From assembly GCF_947497025.1 (NCBI RefSeq), contig NZ_CANMFC010000001.1, positions 248,001 through 312,000 of the forward strand: a stretch of 64,000 nucleotides of DNA, written 5' to 3'. Made by a program: the position numbers and the translations under genes. The notes beneath the pieces are model-generated. The model was not told the origin of the DNA, ran no database searches, and saw only the letters and a list, made by a program, of their open reading frames with translations. Position 1 is the first letter of the stretch. Each line of letters starts with the position of its first letter. The DNA is from an uncultured Kushneria sp. (lineage in GTDB: Bacteria > Pseudomonadota > Gammaproteobacteria > Pseudomonadales > Halomonadaceae). Below, one piece after another: positions 1 to 9,740 of the stretch.

Positions 1-445
1 GCAGCAGGGCATCCAGAATGCGCTCTTCGGCGGCGTCATCGGCCTTGTGACCGACCTGAGACTTGGCCTGTTCGCGCACCAGCTTGATGGCGGCTTCCAC
101 CAGATCACGAATGATCGATTCAACATCGCGGCCGACGTAGCCGACCTCGGTGAACTTGGTGGCCTCGATCTTGATGAACGGCGCGTTGGCAAGCTTTGCC
201 AGGCGGCGGGCGATTTCGGTCTTGCCCACGCCGGTCGGGCCGATCATCAGGATGTTCTTGGGTGTGACCTCCGGGCGCAGCGCATCGTCGAGCTGCATGC
301 GGCGCCAGCGGTTGCGCAGGGCGATGGCCACGGCGCGCTTGGCGTCGGCCTGGCCGATGATGTATTGATCCAGCGCGTGGACGATCTCGCGCGGGGTCAT
401 GTGTTGGCTGTTGGCATTTTCAGAGGGCATGGAAGTCTCAGTCAT
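1..445 (-). CDS. hslU: ATP-dependent protease ATPase subunit HslU (N-terminal part, runs off the left edge)
   Basis: HslU is the AAA+ unfoldase that feeds substrates into the HslV peptidase in the cytoplasm. Only about 148 N-terminal codons are visible. After [15 protein letters not shown] comes the family start [17 protein letters not shown], then a Walker A motif GPTGVGKTE and the [16 protein letters not shown] segment typical of HslU. The first ATG (445) lies two bases after the hslV stop. An internal ATG at codon 16 matches the usual HslU start, so the true start could be either. It is the last gene of the minus-strand run argS - SPOR - hslV - hslU. Confidence 0.96.
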   Translation of the reverse strand, partial: MTETSMPSENANSQHMTPREIVHALDQYIIGQADAKRAVAIALRNRWRRMQLDDALRPEVTPKNILMIGPTGVGKTEIARRLAKLANAPFIKIEATKFTEVGYVGRDVESIIRDLVEAAIKLVREQAKSQVGHKADDAAEERILDALL

Positions 446-447
446 GA

Positions 448-969
448 TCAGTCCAGTGATTCGAGCGTCACGTTGTGGTTGGTGTACACACAGATGTCTG
501 CCGCAATCGCGAGGCTCTTTTCAGTAATTTCACGCGCTGACAGGTCGGTATTTTGTACCAGCGCCCGTGCGGCGGCGTTGGCATACTGACCACCCGAACC
601 GATGGTGATGATGCCGTGTTCGGGTTCCAGCACATCGCCGGTGCCCGTAATGATGAGCGAAGCGTTGCGATCAGCCACGGCCAGCATCGCCTCGAGCTTG
701 CGCAGCGCGCGGTCGGTGCGCCACTCCTTGGCCAGTTCCACGGCCGCCTTGGTCAGATGCCCCTGATACTTCTCGAGCTGGGCTTCAAAGCGTTCAAACA
801 GGGTAAAGGCGTCTGCCGTGCCGCCGGCAAAGCCGGCCAGCACCTGACCTCGGTAAAAACGGCGAACCTTGCTGGCGTTACCCTTCATGACCGTATTGCC
901 CAGCGAGACCTGTCCGTCGCCACCCAGGGCGACCTGTTCGCCACGGCGAACCGAAACAATCGTGGTCAT
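448..969 (-). CDS. hslV: ATP-dependent protease peptidase subunit HslV
   Basis: Threonine peptidase that forms the proteolytic core of the HslUV complex, a bacterial proteasome relative. The start was set at 969 because the protein then begins [10 protein letters not shown]; removal of Met exposes the catalytic Thr1. This start has a GGAG ribosome site about 8 bases upstream, and the 173-residue length fits the family (about 175). The frame stays open further upstream, but that extension has no family resemblance. Downstream segments [17 protein letters not shown] and [14 protein letters not shown] are classic HslV. It lies two bases before hslU and is almost certainly co-transcribed with it. 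Confidence 0.97.
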   Translation of the reverse strand: MTTIVSVRRGEQVALGGDGQVSLGNTVMKGNASKVRRFYRGQVLAGFAGGTADAFTLFERFEAQLEKYQGHLTKAAVELAKEWRTDRALRKLEAMLAVADRNASLIITGTGDVLEPEHGIITIGSGGQYANAAARALVQNTDLSAREITEKSLAIAADICVYTNHNVTLESLD

Positions 970-1070
970 CGGCGCTACTCCAATGCGTTGGTGACATGCA
1001 CCTGGTGACTTGAACGCAAACAGCGCCGAAGGCGCGTGAAGTCGTCTGCGTTTTGAAAACTTTCTCCTGA

Positions 1071-1098
1071 AGTGCGGGCTTTCATCACTCAAATCAAG
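1071..1098 (-). promoter_or_regulatory. possible heat-shock (sigma-32-like) promoter for hslVU
   Basis: On the minus strand CTTGATT (1098-1092) is followed after 13 bases by CCCGCACT (1078-1071). This loosely resembles the sigma-32 pattern CTTGAAA - 13 to 15 bases - CCCCATnT, and hslVU is a heat-shock operon in related bacteria. The match is imperfect, so this is a candidate only. The placement, about 100 bases before the hslV start and downstream of the terminator of the preceding gene, is sensible. Confidence 0.28.
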
Positions 1099-1222
1099 CC
1101 ATGAGCCCAGGGGAAGTTGTCTGAAGTGTGCAACAAGCTCTGATATGGCCCGCTTTTAATGCTCTGGCGACGCCAGGAGCTCGCCCTGGAGCATGACAGA
1201 GAGACCCTTGACCCCCGGGCAT

Positions 1223-1258
1223 GAAAAAGGGCGCCTGCTGCATGGCAACAGGCGCCCC
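1223..1258 (-). terminator. Rho-independent terminator after the SPOR gene
   Basis: Read on the minus strand, a 9-bp GC-rich stem (arms 1257-1249 and 1237-1229, GGGCGCCTG with CAGGCGCCC) encloses an 11-base loop and runs directly into TTTTT (1228-1224). It lies 22 bases beyond the stop of the SPOR gene and would separate argS-SPOR transcription from hslVU. Confidence 0.88.
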
Positions 1259-1279
1259 GGGGAGTACAGAAGCTGCGGC

Positions 1280-2119
1280 TCAGCGCTGCTGAATCTGCAT
1301 CGGGTCGATGCCGCGGGTCTGCATCAGCCCTTTGGCGCGCGCAAGCTCGCCGGAATCGCGATAGGGGCCGGCCTGGACGCGATACCAGGTAGTGTTGTCC
1401 GCGGTCTTGACCTGGCTGACCTGCATCACAAGGCCCAGGTCACGCAGCTTGCCGGCCATGTTATTGGCATCGCTTTGTGACTTGAACGACGCCGCCTGCA
1501 GCATGTAGCTGGGGCCGCTGCCGGCGCTGCTCGCACTTTCCTGCCTTGCAGGCGCGCTCTTCTGACTGCTGGACGCCTCATGGCGAGAAGCCATCTGCTG
1601 AATGGCATCACTGCTGCCACTGCTTTTGGGCTCGGACTTTTGTGTCTGGGCGCTCTGCTGTGACGAAGAGGTCCTGTTGCCATCGGGATTACTCACCGTG
1701 GCATTGCTGTTGTTGCCCGCAATGCGTCGGGCGTGCTGTTCCAGTACGGCGCCCTCGGTACCCGGGCGCGGGGCCGAGTTGTAGTCTTCCACGTTCGGTG
1801 CAATCACTTCCGACTCGGGCAGCAGGGTATAGAACTCAAAGGTCGGCATCTGGCCTTCTTCACTGGTCTGCGATGACGCCTCACCTTCCTTTTGCTGATT
1901 GCCGCCATCGGCACGCTTTTTGGCCACGACAGCGGCCACCTGATCGCGCTTGGGTGGGGCATCATTTTGAAAGTACTGCGCGATGGCAAAGCCCGCGATG
2001 ATGCCCACCAGTGCCCATAGCCAGCCGGGAATGTGGAAGCCGTCGCTGCCGGATTTTGACTTGTTGCGTGATGTGGCGCCCTTGCCAGAAGGCGCCTTTT
2101 TGCTCTGGCGCTGTGCCAT
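1280..2119 (-). CDS. SPOR-domain membrane protein, FtsN-like
   Basis: Predicted inner-membrane division or peptidoglycan-associated protein of 279 residues. It has a basic, cytoplasmic N-terminus (residues 1-30, Lys/Ser-rich), one membrane helix (about 32-50, IPGWLWALVGIIAGFAIAQYF region), a long low-complexity Ser/Gln/Ala linker, and a C-terminal SPOR domain (about 200-275, starting YMLQAASFKSQSDA, with WYRVQAGPY) that in this family binds denuded glycan strands at the septum. The ATG abuts the argS stop (TAAATG). The same argS - SPOR - hslV order is found in Pseudomonas, where the gene is annotated FtsN-like. Whether it replaces FtsN functionally cannot be read from sequence. Confidence 0.92.
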   Translation of the reverse strand: MAQRQSKKAPSGKGATSRNKSKSGSDGFHIPGWLWALVGIIAGFAIAQYFQNDAPPKRDQVAAVVAKKRADGGNQQKEGEASSQTSEEGQMPTFEFYTLLPESEVIAPNVEDYNSAPRPGTEGAVLEQHARRIAGNNSNATVSNPDGNRTSSSQQSAQTQKSEPKSSGSSDAIQQMASRHEASSSQKSAPARQESASSAGSGPSYMLQAASFKSQSDANNMAGKLRDLGLVMQVSQVKTADNTTWYRVQAGPYRDSGELARAKGLMQTRGIDPMQIQQR

Positions 2120-3805
2120 TTACATCTCCCTGGGGGCCGACACGCCCAGCAGGTCAAGACCGTTGCGCATGACCTGACGTACGGCCATGCCAAGTGCCAG
2201 CCGCGCATTGCGCAGGTTGGCGTCTTCAACCATGACCTTGACGGCGTTGTAACAGGTGTGGAATTCGCTGGCGAGCTCCTGCAGATACAGGGCAATCTGC
2301 TGGGGCTCGCGCTGGTCGGCGGCGCGGCGCACCGTTTCGGGCCAGCTGCCCAGCCGGTTGATGAGATCGCGCTCGCGGGCGTCCTCGAGCAGATGCAGCG
2401 ACGCGCGCGCCAGATTCTCATCAAAGGCCCAGCCGTTTTCGGCTGCCTTCGCCTCGACACTGCAGACGCGAGCATGCGCGTACTGGGCGTAATAGACCGG
2501 GTTGTCGCTGGACTGGGAGCGTGCCAGATCGATATCAAAGGTCATCTGCGAGGTCGCCGCACGCGATACCAGGAAGTAGCGCGTGGCGTCCCGGCCGACT
2601 TCATCGATCAGGTCGCGCAGGGTAACGTAACTGCCGGCCCGCTTGGAGAGTTTGACCTCCTGGCCCGAGCGCGTGACCATCACCATCTGGTGCAGCACGT
2701 AGTCCGGCCAGCCCTTGGGGATGCCGGTATCAAGCGCCTGCAACCCGGCACGCACGCGGGTGACCGTGGAGTGGTGATCGGCGCCCTGTTCATTGATAAC
2801 GGTGGTGAAACCGCGCTGCCACTTGTCCAGGTGATAGGCGACATCGGGCAGGAAGTAGGTGTATCCGCCCTCGCGCTTACGCATCACGCGGTCCTTGTCA
2901 TCCCCGAAGTCCGTGGTCCTGAGCCACAGCGCACCGTCGGATTCATAGGTATGACCGCCCTCGATCAGGCGCTTCACGGTGGCTTCCACCTTGCCGCTCT
3001 CGTACAGATCGGACTCCAGAAAGAAGACATCGAAGCCAACGCCGAAGGCCTTGAGATCGAGATCCTGCTCATGGCGCAGCCAGGCCACGGCAAAGGCGCG
3101 AATGGCGTCCATGTCATCAGGGTTGGCAGCGGCCGTCACCTGGCGGTCATCGGCCGTGACGGTATCCCCCTGCATATAGGCGCGCGCCACATCCTGAATA
3201 TACTCGCCGCGGTAGCCATCGGCCGGCCAGGCCGGGTCGTTGGGCTCGATGCCCTTGATGCGGGCCGCCACCGACAGGGCCAGATTATCAATCTGGGCAC
3301 CGGCGTCGTTGTAGTAGAACTCGCGGGTGACCTCAAAGCCATTGGCTTCGAGCAGGCGGCACAGGCTGTCGCCGACCGCCGCGCCGCGGCCGTGACCCAC
3401 GTGCAGCGGGCCGGTCGGGTTGGCCGAAACGAACTCGACCTGCACCTTCTGTCCGGCCCCGTCGCGGTTGCGGCCGAACTCATCACCGGCGTCGAGAATG
3501 TCGAAGAGCACTTCGCCGGCGGCGCTGGTGTTGACGAAAAAATTGATAAAGCCGGGGCCTGCAATCTCGACGCTCGAGATGGCGTCGGAGGTCGGCATGG
3601 CGGCAATCAGACGCTCGGCGAGATCGCGCGGCTTCATGCCGGCGGGTTTGGCCAGCATCATGGCCAGATTGCTGGCGTAGTCGCCGTGGGCCCGGTCACG
3701 CGCAGCATCGACACGAATGTCGGGCTGGGTGCCAACGGGCAGGGCGCCTTCGGCCTTGAGTGCCTCGAGCGCCGTATTGAGCAGTAGGGTGATCGTCTCT
3801 TTCAT
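2120..3805 (-). CDS. argS: arginyl-tRNA synthetase
   Basis: Charges tRNA-Arg with arginine (class I synthetase, cytoplasm). The start chosen gives [16 protein letters not shown], the usual beginning of the Arg-specific N-terminal domain, and a 561-residue protein, the normal family length; the open frame upstream of 3805 has no family similarity. The HIGH motif is HVGHGRG within [16 protein letters not shown], and the KMSKS-equivalent is [12 protein letters not shown]. The C-terminal anticodon-binding DALR domain contains [13 protein letters not shown]. The stop is immediately followed by the ATG of the SPOR gene, suggesting translational coupling. Confidence 0.97.
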   Translation of the reverse strand: MKETITLLLNTALEALKAEGALPVGTQPDIRVDAARDRAHGDYASNLAMMLAKPAGMKPRDLAERLIAAMPTSDAISSVEIAGPGFINFFVNTSAAGEVLFDILDAGDEFGRNRDGAGQKVQVEFVSANPTGPLHVGHGRGAAVGDSLCRLLEANGFEVTREFYYNDAGAQIDNLALSVAARIKGIEPNDPAWPADGYRGEYIQDVARAYMQGDTVTADDRQVTAAANPDDMDAIRAFAVAWLRHEQDLDLKAFGVGFDVFFLESDLYESGKVEATVKRLIEGGHTYESDGALWLRTTDFGDDKDRVMRKREGGYTYFLPDVAYHLDKWQRGFTTVINEQGADHHSTVTRVRAGLQALDTGIPKGWPDYVLHQMVMVTRSGQEVKLSKRAGSYVTLRDLIDEVGRDATRYFLVSRAATSQMTFDIDLARSQSSDNPVYYAQYAHARVCSVEAKAAENGWAFDENLARASLHLLEDARERDLINRLGSWPETVRRAADQREPQQIALYLQELASEFHTCYNAVKVMVEDANLRNARLALGMAVRQVMRNGLDLLGVSAPREM

Positions 3806-4028
3806 GCTGGCATCTATGGTCGTGGATGGCTGGCCCGACGCATTCGGCCAGGTCTTGAATTGCGCGCCCCGTAACAAAACGTCCGCGCTGACGCTGTCGA
3901 TGAATCCGCTGTCGATGAATCAACGGGGCAGGCGCTTTGGCGCCCGCCATTATCGTTCAACCGTGGACAGTGTCAAAACCGGTATTGTGTCCGGGATGTA
4001 TCAGGCCCTCTCCAGCGCAGACATCGTT

Positions 4029-6263
4029 CTAATACATCTCCTGCGGATCGATGTCGATGCTGTAGCGCAGGCGTCTTGCATCGGCCTGCTGGGTCATCCA
4101 CTCATCCAGCCAGGCGCTGGCCTCATGCAGTGCGCTGCGCCGGTCGGCGCTGAGCAGCAATTGGGCATGATAGCGGTTCTGACGCCGCTCCATCGGTGCC
4201 GGGACCGGCCCGAGGCAGTGAACCACCAGCCCCCGCTCGTCGAGCCAGGCTCGCATGGCCTCTCCGGCTCGGGTGAACAGCTCGATCACGGCCTCCATGC
4301 GCGCGCTTTCACCCCGCATGAGCGCCATGAAACGAAAGGGCGGCAGACCGGCCAGCCGGCGCTCGGTCAAAAGCTCCTCGGCCAGGGCGTCGTAGCCTTC
4401 TTCCACCAGCAGTCTCAGACTCGGGTCCTCCGGATGCAGGGTCTGAATCAGCACCCGCCCGGGGTGCTGGGCGCGTCCAGCTCGGCCCGCCACCTGGGTC
4501 AGCAGCTGTGCCGAGTGCTCGAGTGCGCGAAAGTCGGCGCTGTAAAGTCCGCCGTCGGCGTTGACCACGACCACTAACGTGACATGAGGGAAGTGGTGGC
4601 CCTTGGCCAGTATCTGGGTGCCGACCAGCAGGCATGAGCCGCCCTGACGAATTTCGGTCAGCGTCTGTTCGAGAGCATCGCGCCTGCGGGTGCTGTCGCG
4701 GTCGATTCGCATGATACGGGTATCGCTGAAGGCTTCCTGCAGGGCCTCTTCGGTGCGTTCGGTGCCGGCGCCCTGAGGCCTGAGATCGGCACTGCCGCAC
4801 TTCGGGCAGGCATCCGGAACGTCGCGCTGCTGTTCGCAGTGGTGGCAGATCAGCCGATGCGGGTCACGGTGAAGGGTCATTCGGGCGTCGCACTGCGGGC
4901 ATTCGGCCAGCCAGCCGCACTGATGACAGGTCAGCGTGGGCGCAAATCCGCGGCGGTTGACGAACACCAAAACCTGGCGCTCGGCCTGAAGATGCTCTCT
5001 GATGGCCGTCAGTGCCTGCGGCCCCAGACCACCGCGCTGGGGTTTGCCGCGCAGATCTACCAGCGACAGGGCGGCCGGGGCGGCGTTGCCGGCACGGGTA
5101 TTGAGCCGCAGATGGCGATAATGGCCGTCACGCGCCCGCGAAAGACTCTCAAGCGAAGGGGTGGCGCTGCCCAGAACGACAGGGATGCCCTCGTGCTGGG
5201 CGCGAACGACGGCCAGATCGCGGGCGTGGTAGCGCAGACTGTCCTGCTGCTTGAAGGAGCCGTCATGCTCCTCATCCACGATGATGACGCCCGGGTGCGC
5301 CATCGGGGTAAAGACCGCCGAGCGTGTACCGATCAGTACAGCGGCGCGTCCCGAGCGCGCCGCTTCCCAGCTGTCGAGACGCTCGTTGTCGTTGAGCCCG
5401 GAGTGCAGGGCGATGACCGGCGCATTAAAGCGTTTTCGAAAGCGCGACAGGGTCTGCGGGGTCAGGCCGATCTCGGGCACCAGCACCAGCGCCTGACGCC
5501 CGCGATCCAGCACCGCTTCGATCAGCTGTAAATAGACCTCGGTCTTGCCGCTGCCGGTGACGCCGTGCAACAGCGATACCCGAAACCGGTCCAGATCCTG
5601 ATGCAGCTCGGCCAGCACGCTCGCCTGTTCACGATTAAGCGGCAGCGTGGGCTCGGCCAGTGTCTTGGGCACTCGCTCGCTCGCGGGGGCTGCCACGCTT
5701 TCCTCGCGACAGTCGATAAGCCCCTTGTCACGCAGGGCGTTCAGCTGTGTTCGGTTGAACCCCAGAGCCGAGATGGCCGGCGCCACCAGACCGCGCGGAT
5801 GCTGGGCGATGGCGGCCAGCAGTTCGGCCTGACGAGGCGCCCGCGCGAGCGCCTCGCCGGGGGTGCGACCCGATTCTGTCATGAACCAGCGCGCCTGCGA
5901 GCGTGCAGCCAGCGGGCGTCCCTGGCGCAGAAGAGCCGGCATGGCATTGCTGATGGTGTCTCCCAGCGAGTGCTGGTAATAGCGTGCGGCAAATCGGCAC
6001 AGCCACAGCCAGTCTGCTGGCAGGGGGGTGCGGTCGATCAGGGCTTCGATACAGCGCAGGCGATCCAACGGGACGTCACTTTGGTGGCGAATCTCGATCA
6101 CCACCCCGATCACCGAGCGCCGTCCAAAGGGCACACGCACACGCACGCCGGCCACCCAGCCCTCCTCGGGCGCCTCATGGCCGGGCAGGTAGTCGAACAC
6201 TCGCTTGAGCGGTGAGGGCACGGCCACCGCCAGAATCACGCGGTCAGGCCCGGACGTGGACAC
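4029..6263 (-). CDS. priA: primosomal replication restart helicase PriA
   Basis: 3'-to-5' DNA helicase that reloads the replisome at collapsed forks. I placed the start at GTG 6263, preceded by GGAGC ten bases upstream, giving VSTSGPDRVILAVAVPSPL and 744 residues (E. coli 732). Visible parts are the N-terminal 3'-DNA-binding domain (VFDYLPG), Walker A GVTGSGKTEVY, Walker B DEEH (IIVDEEHDGSFKQQ), paired zinc-binding cysteines (CHQCGWLAECPQCD, CHHC, CPKC) and helicase motif GTQILAKGHHFP. It lies upstream of argS in the same orientation with a gap of about 220 bases. In Pseudomonas rpmE normally lies on the far side of priA; it is not present here. Confidence 0.96.
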   Translation of the reverse strand: MSTSGPDRVILAVAVPSPLKRVFDYLPGHEAPEEGWVAGVRVRVPFGRRSVIGVVIEIRHQSDVPLDRLRCIEALIDRTPLPADWLWLCRFAARYYQHSLGDTISNAMPALLRQGRPLAARSQARWFMTESGRTPGEALARAPRQAELLAAIAQHPRGLVAPAISALGFNRTQLNALRDKGLIDCREESVAAPASERVPKTLAEPTLPLNREQASVLAELHQDLDRFRVSLLHGVTGSGKTEVYLQLIEAVLDRGRQALVLVPEIGLTPQTLSRFRKRFNAPVIALHSGLNDNERLDSWEAARSGRAAVLIGTRSAVFTPMAHPGVIIVDEEHDGSFKQQDSLRYHARDLAVVRAQHEGIPVVLGSATPSLESLSRARDGHYRHLRLNTRAGNAAPAALSLVDLRGKPQRGGLGPQALTAIREHLQAERQVLVFVNRRGFAPTLTCHQCGWLAECPQCDARMTLHRDPHRLICHHCEQQRDVPDACPKCGSADLRPQGAGTERTEEALQEAFSDTRIMRIDRDSTRRRDALEQTLTEIRQGGSCLLVGTQILAKGHHFPHVTLVVVVNADGGLYSADFRALEHSAQLLTQVAGRAGRAQHPGRVLIQTLHPEDPSLRLLVEEGYDALAEELLTERRLAGLPPFRFMALMRGESARMEAVIELFTRAGEAMRAWLDERGLVVHCLGPVPAPMERRQNRYHAQLLLSADRRSALHEASAWLDEWMTQQADARRLRYSIDIDPQEMY

Positions 6264-6496
6264 GATCGGCTTGCTCCAGAATTGAAAAGAGGGTGATTCA
6301 GCCCGTATTTCGAGGGTGCACCCACGGGCCGCGGCAGGGTAGCACGTTCTATATCGGTCGTGATGACCATGCATGGATGCACTAATGTAGTGCTCTTGTA
6401 TCCCCTGTGTGAATCGACTCTGCCAGCTTGTGGGGTGGGGGCTTTTTCGTTACGCTCCGCCGGATTGATCGTTGATTTTCAATCGGATAAAAAAAC

Positions 6497-7768
6497 ATGT
6501 CCCAGGACAAGAGACAGGCAGCACTGGATTATCATGCTCACCCGATTCCGGGAAAGCTGAGCATCGAAGTCACCAAGCCCACGACCTCCTCAAAACATCT
6601 CGCCATGGCCTATAGCCCGGGCGTGGCCGAGCCGGTCCGTGAAATCGCCCGCGATCCCGAAACCGCCTATCGCTATACCGGCAAGGGCAATCTGGTCGCC
6701 GTGATCTCCAATGGTAGCGCTATCCTCGGACTGGGCAATCTGGGGGCGCTTGCCAGCAAGCCGGTCATGGAAGGCAAGGGCGTTCTTTTCAAGCGCTTTG
6801 CCGGGATCAATGCCATCGACATCGAGGTGGACAACGCGGATCCCAACGCCTTTATCGAGACCGTGGCCAATATCGCCTGCAGCTGGGGCGGCATCAATCT
6901 GGAAGACATCAAGGCGCCCGAGTGTTTCCAGATCGAGCGCGAACTCAAGGCGCGTTGTGATATCCCGGTCTTTCATGATGACCAGCACGGGACGGCCATC
7001 GTGACCGCCGCCGGGCTGCTCAATGCGCTCGACATTGCCGGCAAGACACTGACGGACGCCCGCATCGTCTGCCTTGGCGCCGGTTCTGCCGCCATTGCCT
7101 GCATGGATCTGCTGATTGCCTGCGGTGCGACACGTGACAACATCCGTATGCTCGACAGCAAGGGCGTCATTCACAATGGCCGTAAAGACCTCAATGAGTT
7201 CAAGGCGCGCTACGCAGCCACTACCGACCAGCGCAGCCTGGATGATGTCATTGAAGGCGCCGATGTCTTTATCGGCCTGTCCGGTCCCGATCTGTTCACT
7301 GCCGAGCAGCTGAAAAAAATGGCGGCCAATCCCGTTGTTTTTGCCTGCTCCAATCCGGATCCGGAAATTCATCCCGACACGGCGCACGCGACCCGTGATG
7401 ACGTGATCATGGCGACCGGTCGGTCGGACTATCCCAATCAGGTCAATAACGTGCTGGGCTTTCCCTTCATCTTCCGCGGCGCGCTGGACGTGCGGGCACG
7501 CGAAATCAATGAAGAGATGAAGGTCGCCGCCGTCCACGCCCTCAAGGACCTTGCTCGCGAGCCGGTCACGCAGGAGGTGCTGAGTGCCTATGAGCTTGAA
7601 TCGCTCGAGTTCGGTCGTGGCTACATCATCCCCACGCCACTGGATTCGCGCCTGCTGGATCGCGTCTCCTCCGCGGTGGCCCGCGCTGCGGTAGACTCGG
7701 GTGTGGCCACCAAGGCCTACCCGTCCCATTATCCGCTGACCAGCATTGAGGATGTCTACGGCGGCTGA
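6497..7768 (+). CDS. maeB: malic enzyme, short form without phosphotransacetylase domain
   Basis: Oxidative decarboxylation of malate to pyruvate with NAD(P)+. The 423-residue protein contains the malic N-terminal domain with MAYSPGVAEPVREIA, the metal and substrate segment FHDDQHGTAIV, the Rossmann motif CLGAGSAAIACMDLL and FACSNPDPEIHP. It lacks the roughly 330-residue PTA-like C-terminal domain of E. coli MaeB and so matches the shorter malic enzymes of Pseudomonas, where the gene also lies between priA and the PBP1a gene. NAD versus NADP preference is not certain. The start has only a weak GGATAA upstream. Confidence 0.95.
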   Translation: MSQDKRQAALDYHAHPIPGKLSIEVTKPTTSSKHLAMAYSPGVAEPVREIARDPETAYRYTGKGNLVAVISNGSAILGLGNLGALASKPVMEGKGVLFKRFAGINAIDIEVDNADPNAFIETVANIACSWGGINLEDIKAPECFQIERELKARCDIPVFHDDQHGTAIVTAAGLLNALDIAGKTLTDARIVCLGAGSAAIACMDLLIACGATRDNIRMLDSKGVIHNGRKDLNEFKARYAATTDQRSLDDVIEGADVFIGLSGPDLFTAEQLKKMAANPVVFACSNPDPEIHPDTAHATRDDVIMATGRSDYPNQVNNVLGFPFIFRGALDVRAREINEEMKVAAVHALKDLAREPVTQEVLSAYELESLEFGRGYIIPTPLDSRLLDRVSSAVARAAVDSGVATKAYPSHYPLTSIEDVYGG

Positions 7769-7800
7769 TCGCGTGCCTCGTTGAGCAATACGCAACACGA

Positions 7801-7834
7801 AAAACCCCGCGACCGAAAGGTGGCGGGGTTTTTT
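7801..7834. terminator. bidirectional terminator between maeB and the DUF481 gene
   Basis: The arms AACCCCGC (7803-7810) and GCGGGGTT (7823-7830), with an inner ACC-GAAA-GGT tetraloop extension, are flanked by AAAA on the left and TTTTTT on the right. It therefore works for both convergent genes, maeB (+) and the DUF481 gene (-). Confidence 0.92.
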
Positions 7835-7851
7835 ACGCCGGGCAGAAACGT

Positions 7852-8631
7852 CTAAAAGTCGTAGACCACCGAGACGGCCGTGGTGGTATCGGTCTTGTGT
7901 TCGGCGTCCTCGGGCGGATCATCATTGAAGTCGACATCGTAGGACAGGCGCATCGCCAGGGCGTCATTGATCGCCACGGTCATCGAGGTCCGGGAGCGCA
8001 TGATGAGATTGAGCCCGGTGGCTTCCACTACCAGATCCTGGCCGAAGGTGGCGGTATCCGAGACCTGCCAGCGATAGTTCAGGCCGCCATAGGCCAGCGC
8101 CCGATACTTCTTGTCGCCACCGGTATAGCTGTCGCGGCGCACGCCGGGGCCGGCTTCCACCGAGAGTGACTGCGGCGGCCCGCTGAACAGCTGGCGGCCA
8201 TAACCGCCGGCCAGCGTGCTCTGGGAGTTGTAACCGGCGAAACGATCCTTGCGCCAGCGCGCCAGACCAAAGAGGTAATTATCGTCGCTCAGGTTATAGC
8301 GCGTGCGCCCGCCGAGATTGTAGTTCTCGGCCGAGGTGTCGTCCTCATCGCTGGCGCTGTTAATGCCGGCATAGAGATTCCACGACCAGGGGCCGCTGTA
8401 CCAGGTGAGGTCGGCATTGGTGCGCAGACTGGCGCTGTTGCTGTTGCCGGAGAGTTTTGTATAGCCCAGCGCATATTCGCCATCGAAGTCTTCTTCGGCC
8501 TGACTGGCGCTTTCAAGCGTTGAATAGCCGGCAAAGTTTTCGTTATCGGCGGCCAGACTCTGTCCGGTCGACAGTGCAGTGATCAAAAGCGGTAGAACAG
8601 GAACAAGAAAACGTGTGTAGCGTGAACCCAT
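7852..8631 (-). CDS. DUF481 outer-membrane beta-barrel protein (YdiY-like, salt-induced type), copy 1
   Basis: Predicted outer-membrane protein of 259 residues. A signal peptide (MGSRYTRFLVPVLPLLITALSTG, cleavage near SLAA-DN) is followed by alternating aromatic/polar strands such as GEYALGYTKLSGNSNSASL and WSWNLYAGINSA, and the chain ends in VSVVYDF, the C-terminal Phe typical of BAM substrates. GYTKLSGNSN and YLFGLARWRKDRF are typical of the DUF481 family. The function is unknown; in marine and halophilic relatives such genes are annotated as salt-induced outer-membrane proteins. A related copy lies directly upstream. Confidence 0.88.
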   Translation of the reverse strand: MGSRYTRFLVPVLPLLITALSTGQSLAADNENFAGYSTLESASQAEEDFDGEYALGYTKLSGNSNSASLRTNADLTWYSGPWSWNLYAGINSASDEDDTSAENYNLGGRTRYNLSDDNYLFGLARWRKDRFAGYNSQSTLAGGYGRQLFSGPPQSLSVEAGPGVRRDSYTGGDKKYRALAYGGLNYRWQVSDTATFGQDLVVEATGLNLIMRSRTSMTVAINDALAMRLSYDVDFNDDPPEDAEHKTDTTTAVSVVYDF

Positions 8632-8834
8632 GATGATGGAAATCTCTTGAATACCGAGGCACTGCGGTCGCAGCTGTTGTGGTTTTGGCCCATGGGGCGG
8701 TATCGCAGCGAGCCCTGATGCTGGGCATGGCGCTGCGCAACAGCAGTGTGCCCTGAAGGCTCAAGGGCAACACGGGGTTTGGGGTCACGTTTTGTGAAAC
8801 CTGATGTTTTCGTGGGCCGAAACGTTGAATGGCG

Positions 8835-9677
8835 TTAGAAGTTGTAAACCACCGAAGCCGCCGTGGTGCGATCAGTGTGGGCGTCTGCCTCGCGGGGGGG
8901 ATTGGAATTGCTCTTGATGTCGTGGGACACCCGAAGCGCAAGGCTTGAATTGATCGCCACTGAAATGGCCGAGTAGGAGCGAAGGGTCACGTTGTCCTCG
9001 GCGCCTTCGACCGAAAACTGCTGAATGAAGCTTGCCGTATCGGACAGCGACAGCGAATAGTCGGCAGCCAGATAGCCCAGCAGCATGTGTCGGCTGCCGG
9101 CATTTTCGTAGTCATCAAAGCGGTAACCGGGACCGGCTTCCAGCGACAGGGCCTGCAGGTCGGTATCAAAGAGCTGGCGGCCGTAGCCGAGGATGGTCGT
9201 GAACTGATTGTCGTAGCCCGAGAAGCGCTCCTTTTCATAGCGCGCCAGCCCGAAGAGATAGTTGGAGGACTCTCCGAGCGAATAGCGTTCGCGCTGACTG
9301 AACAGATACTGCTCGGCGGTGGTGTTTTCGCTGTCACTGACGCTTTTGACCTCGGCGCGGGTGGTGTGCGTCCAGGCCTGGTCATACCAGGTGATACGGC
9401 CCTTGCCCAGCAGTGTTTCGGTATTGGTATTGCCGGAAAGCGCCGTATAGCCAAGCTCGATGGCGCCCGAAAAGGGCACTGAGTCATCGCTGGGCGGCGG
9501 CGGCGCATAGAACAGTGAATCGGCAGCCCGGGCACTGCCATGCCAGCAGACCACCATGACGGTCAGCACGAATACTCCGAGCCCCCGGCGAAGGACCAAA
9601 GGCGTGCGGGACGTGACCATCGGCGCGGGCGCGGTCGTGACATCGGTGTTGGCGTAAACGGATGGGTGCATGGTCAT
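8835..9677 (-). CDS. DUF481 outer-membrane beta-barrel protein, copy 2
   Basis: Paralogue of the downstream gene: it shares GYTALSGNTNTETLLG, YLFGLARYEKERFSGYDN, GYGRQLF and the C-terminal VVYNF ending. Two starts are possible. The first ATG (9677) gives a long hydrophilic lead; the ATG at 9620 gives a better signal peptide (MVTSRTPLVLRRGLGVFVL, cleavage near SARA-AD). Neither has a clear ribosome site. It lies between mrcA and copy 1, all on the minus strand, with about 200 bases between copies, so each may have its own promoter. The tandem pair looks like a local duplication that has since diverged. Confidence 0.86.
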   Translation of the reverse strand: MTMHPSVYANTDVTTAPAPMVTSRTPLVLRRGLGVFVLTVMVVCWHGSARAADSLFYAPPPPSDDSVPFSGAIELGYTALSGNTNTETLLGKGRITWYDQAWTHTTRAEVKSVSDSENTTAEQYLFSQRERYSLGESSNYLFGLARYEKERFSGYDNQFTTILGYGRQLFDTDLQALSLEAGPGYRFDDYENAGSRHMLLGYLAADYSLSLSDTASFIQQFSVEGAEDNVTLRSYSAISVAINSSLALRVSHDIKSNSNPPREADAHTDRTTAASVVYNF

Positions 9678-9740
9678 GAGGTTTCATTGCGGTTTGAATG
9701 CCTGTCCGGACAGGACGCCCGGACAGACAGATAAGCACGA

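Noticed and set aside
2258-3787. 509-codon open frame antisense to argS
   Set aside because: Shadow of argS; the argS motifs (HVGHGRG, KLSKR) are clear on the other strand.
3920-3955. GC-rich hairpin between argS and priA
   Set aside because: The stem has a mismatch and no T-run, so no terminator or attenuator is claimed.
9701-9725. CCTGTCCGGACAGG palindrome and hairpin after mrcA, considered as a terminator
   Set aside because: No T-run on either strand; it may be chance or a weak regulatory site.
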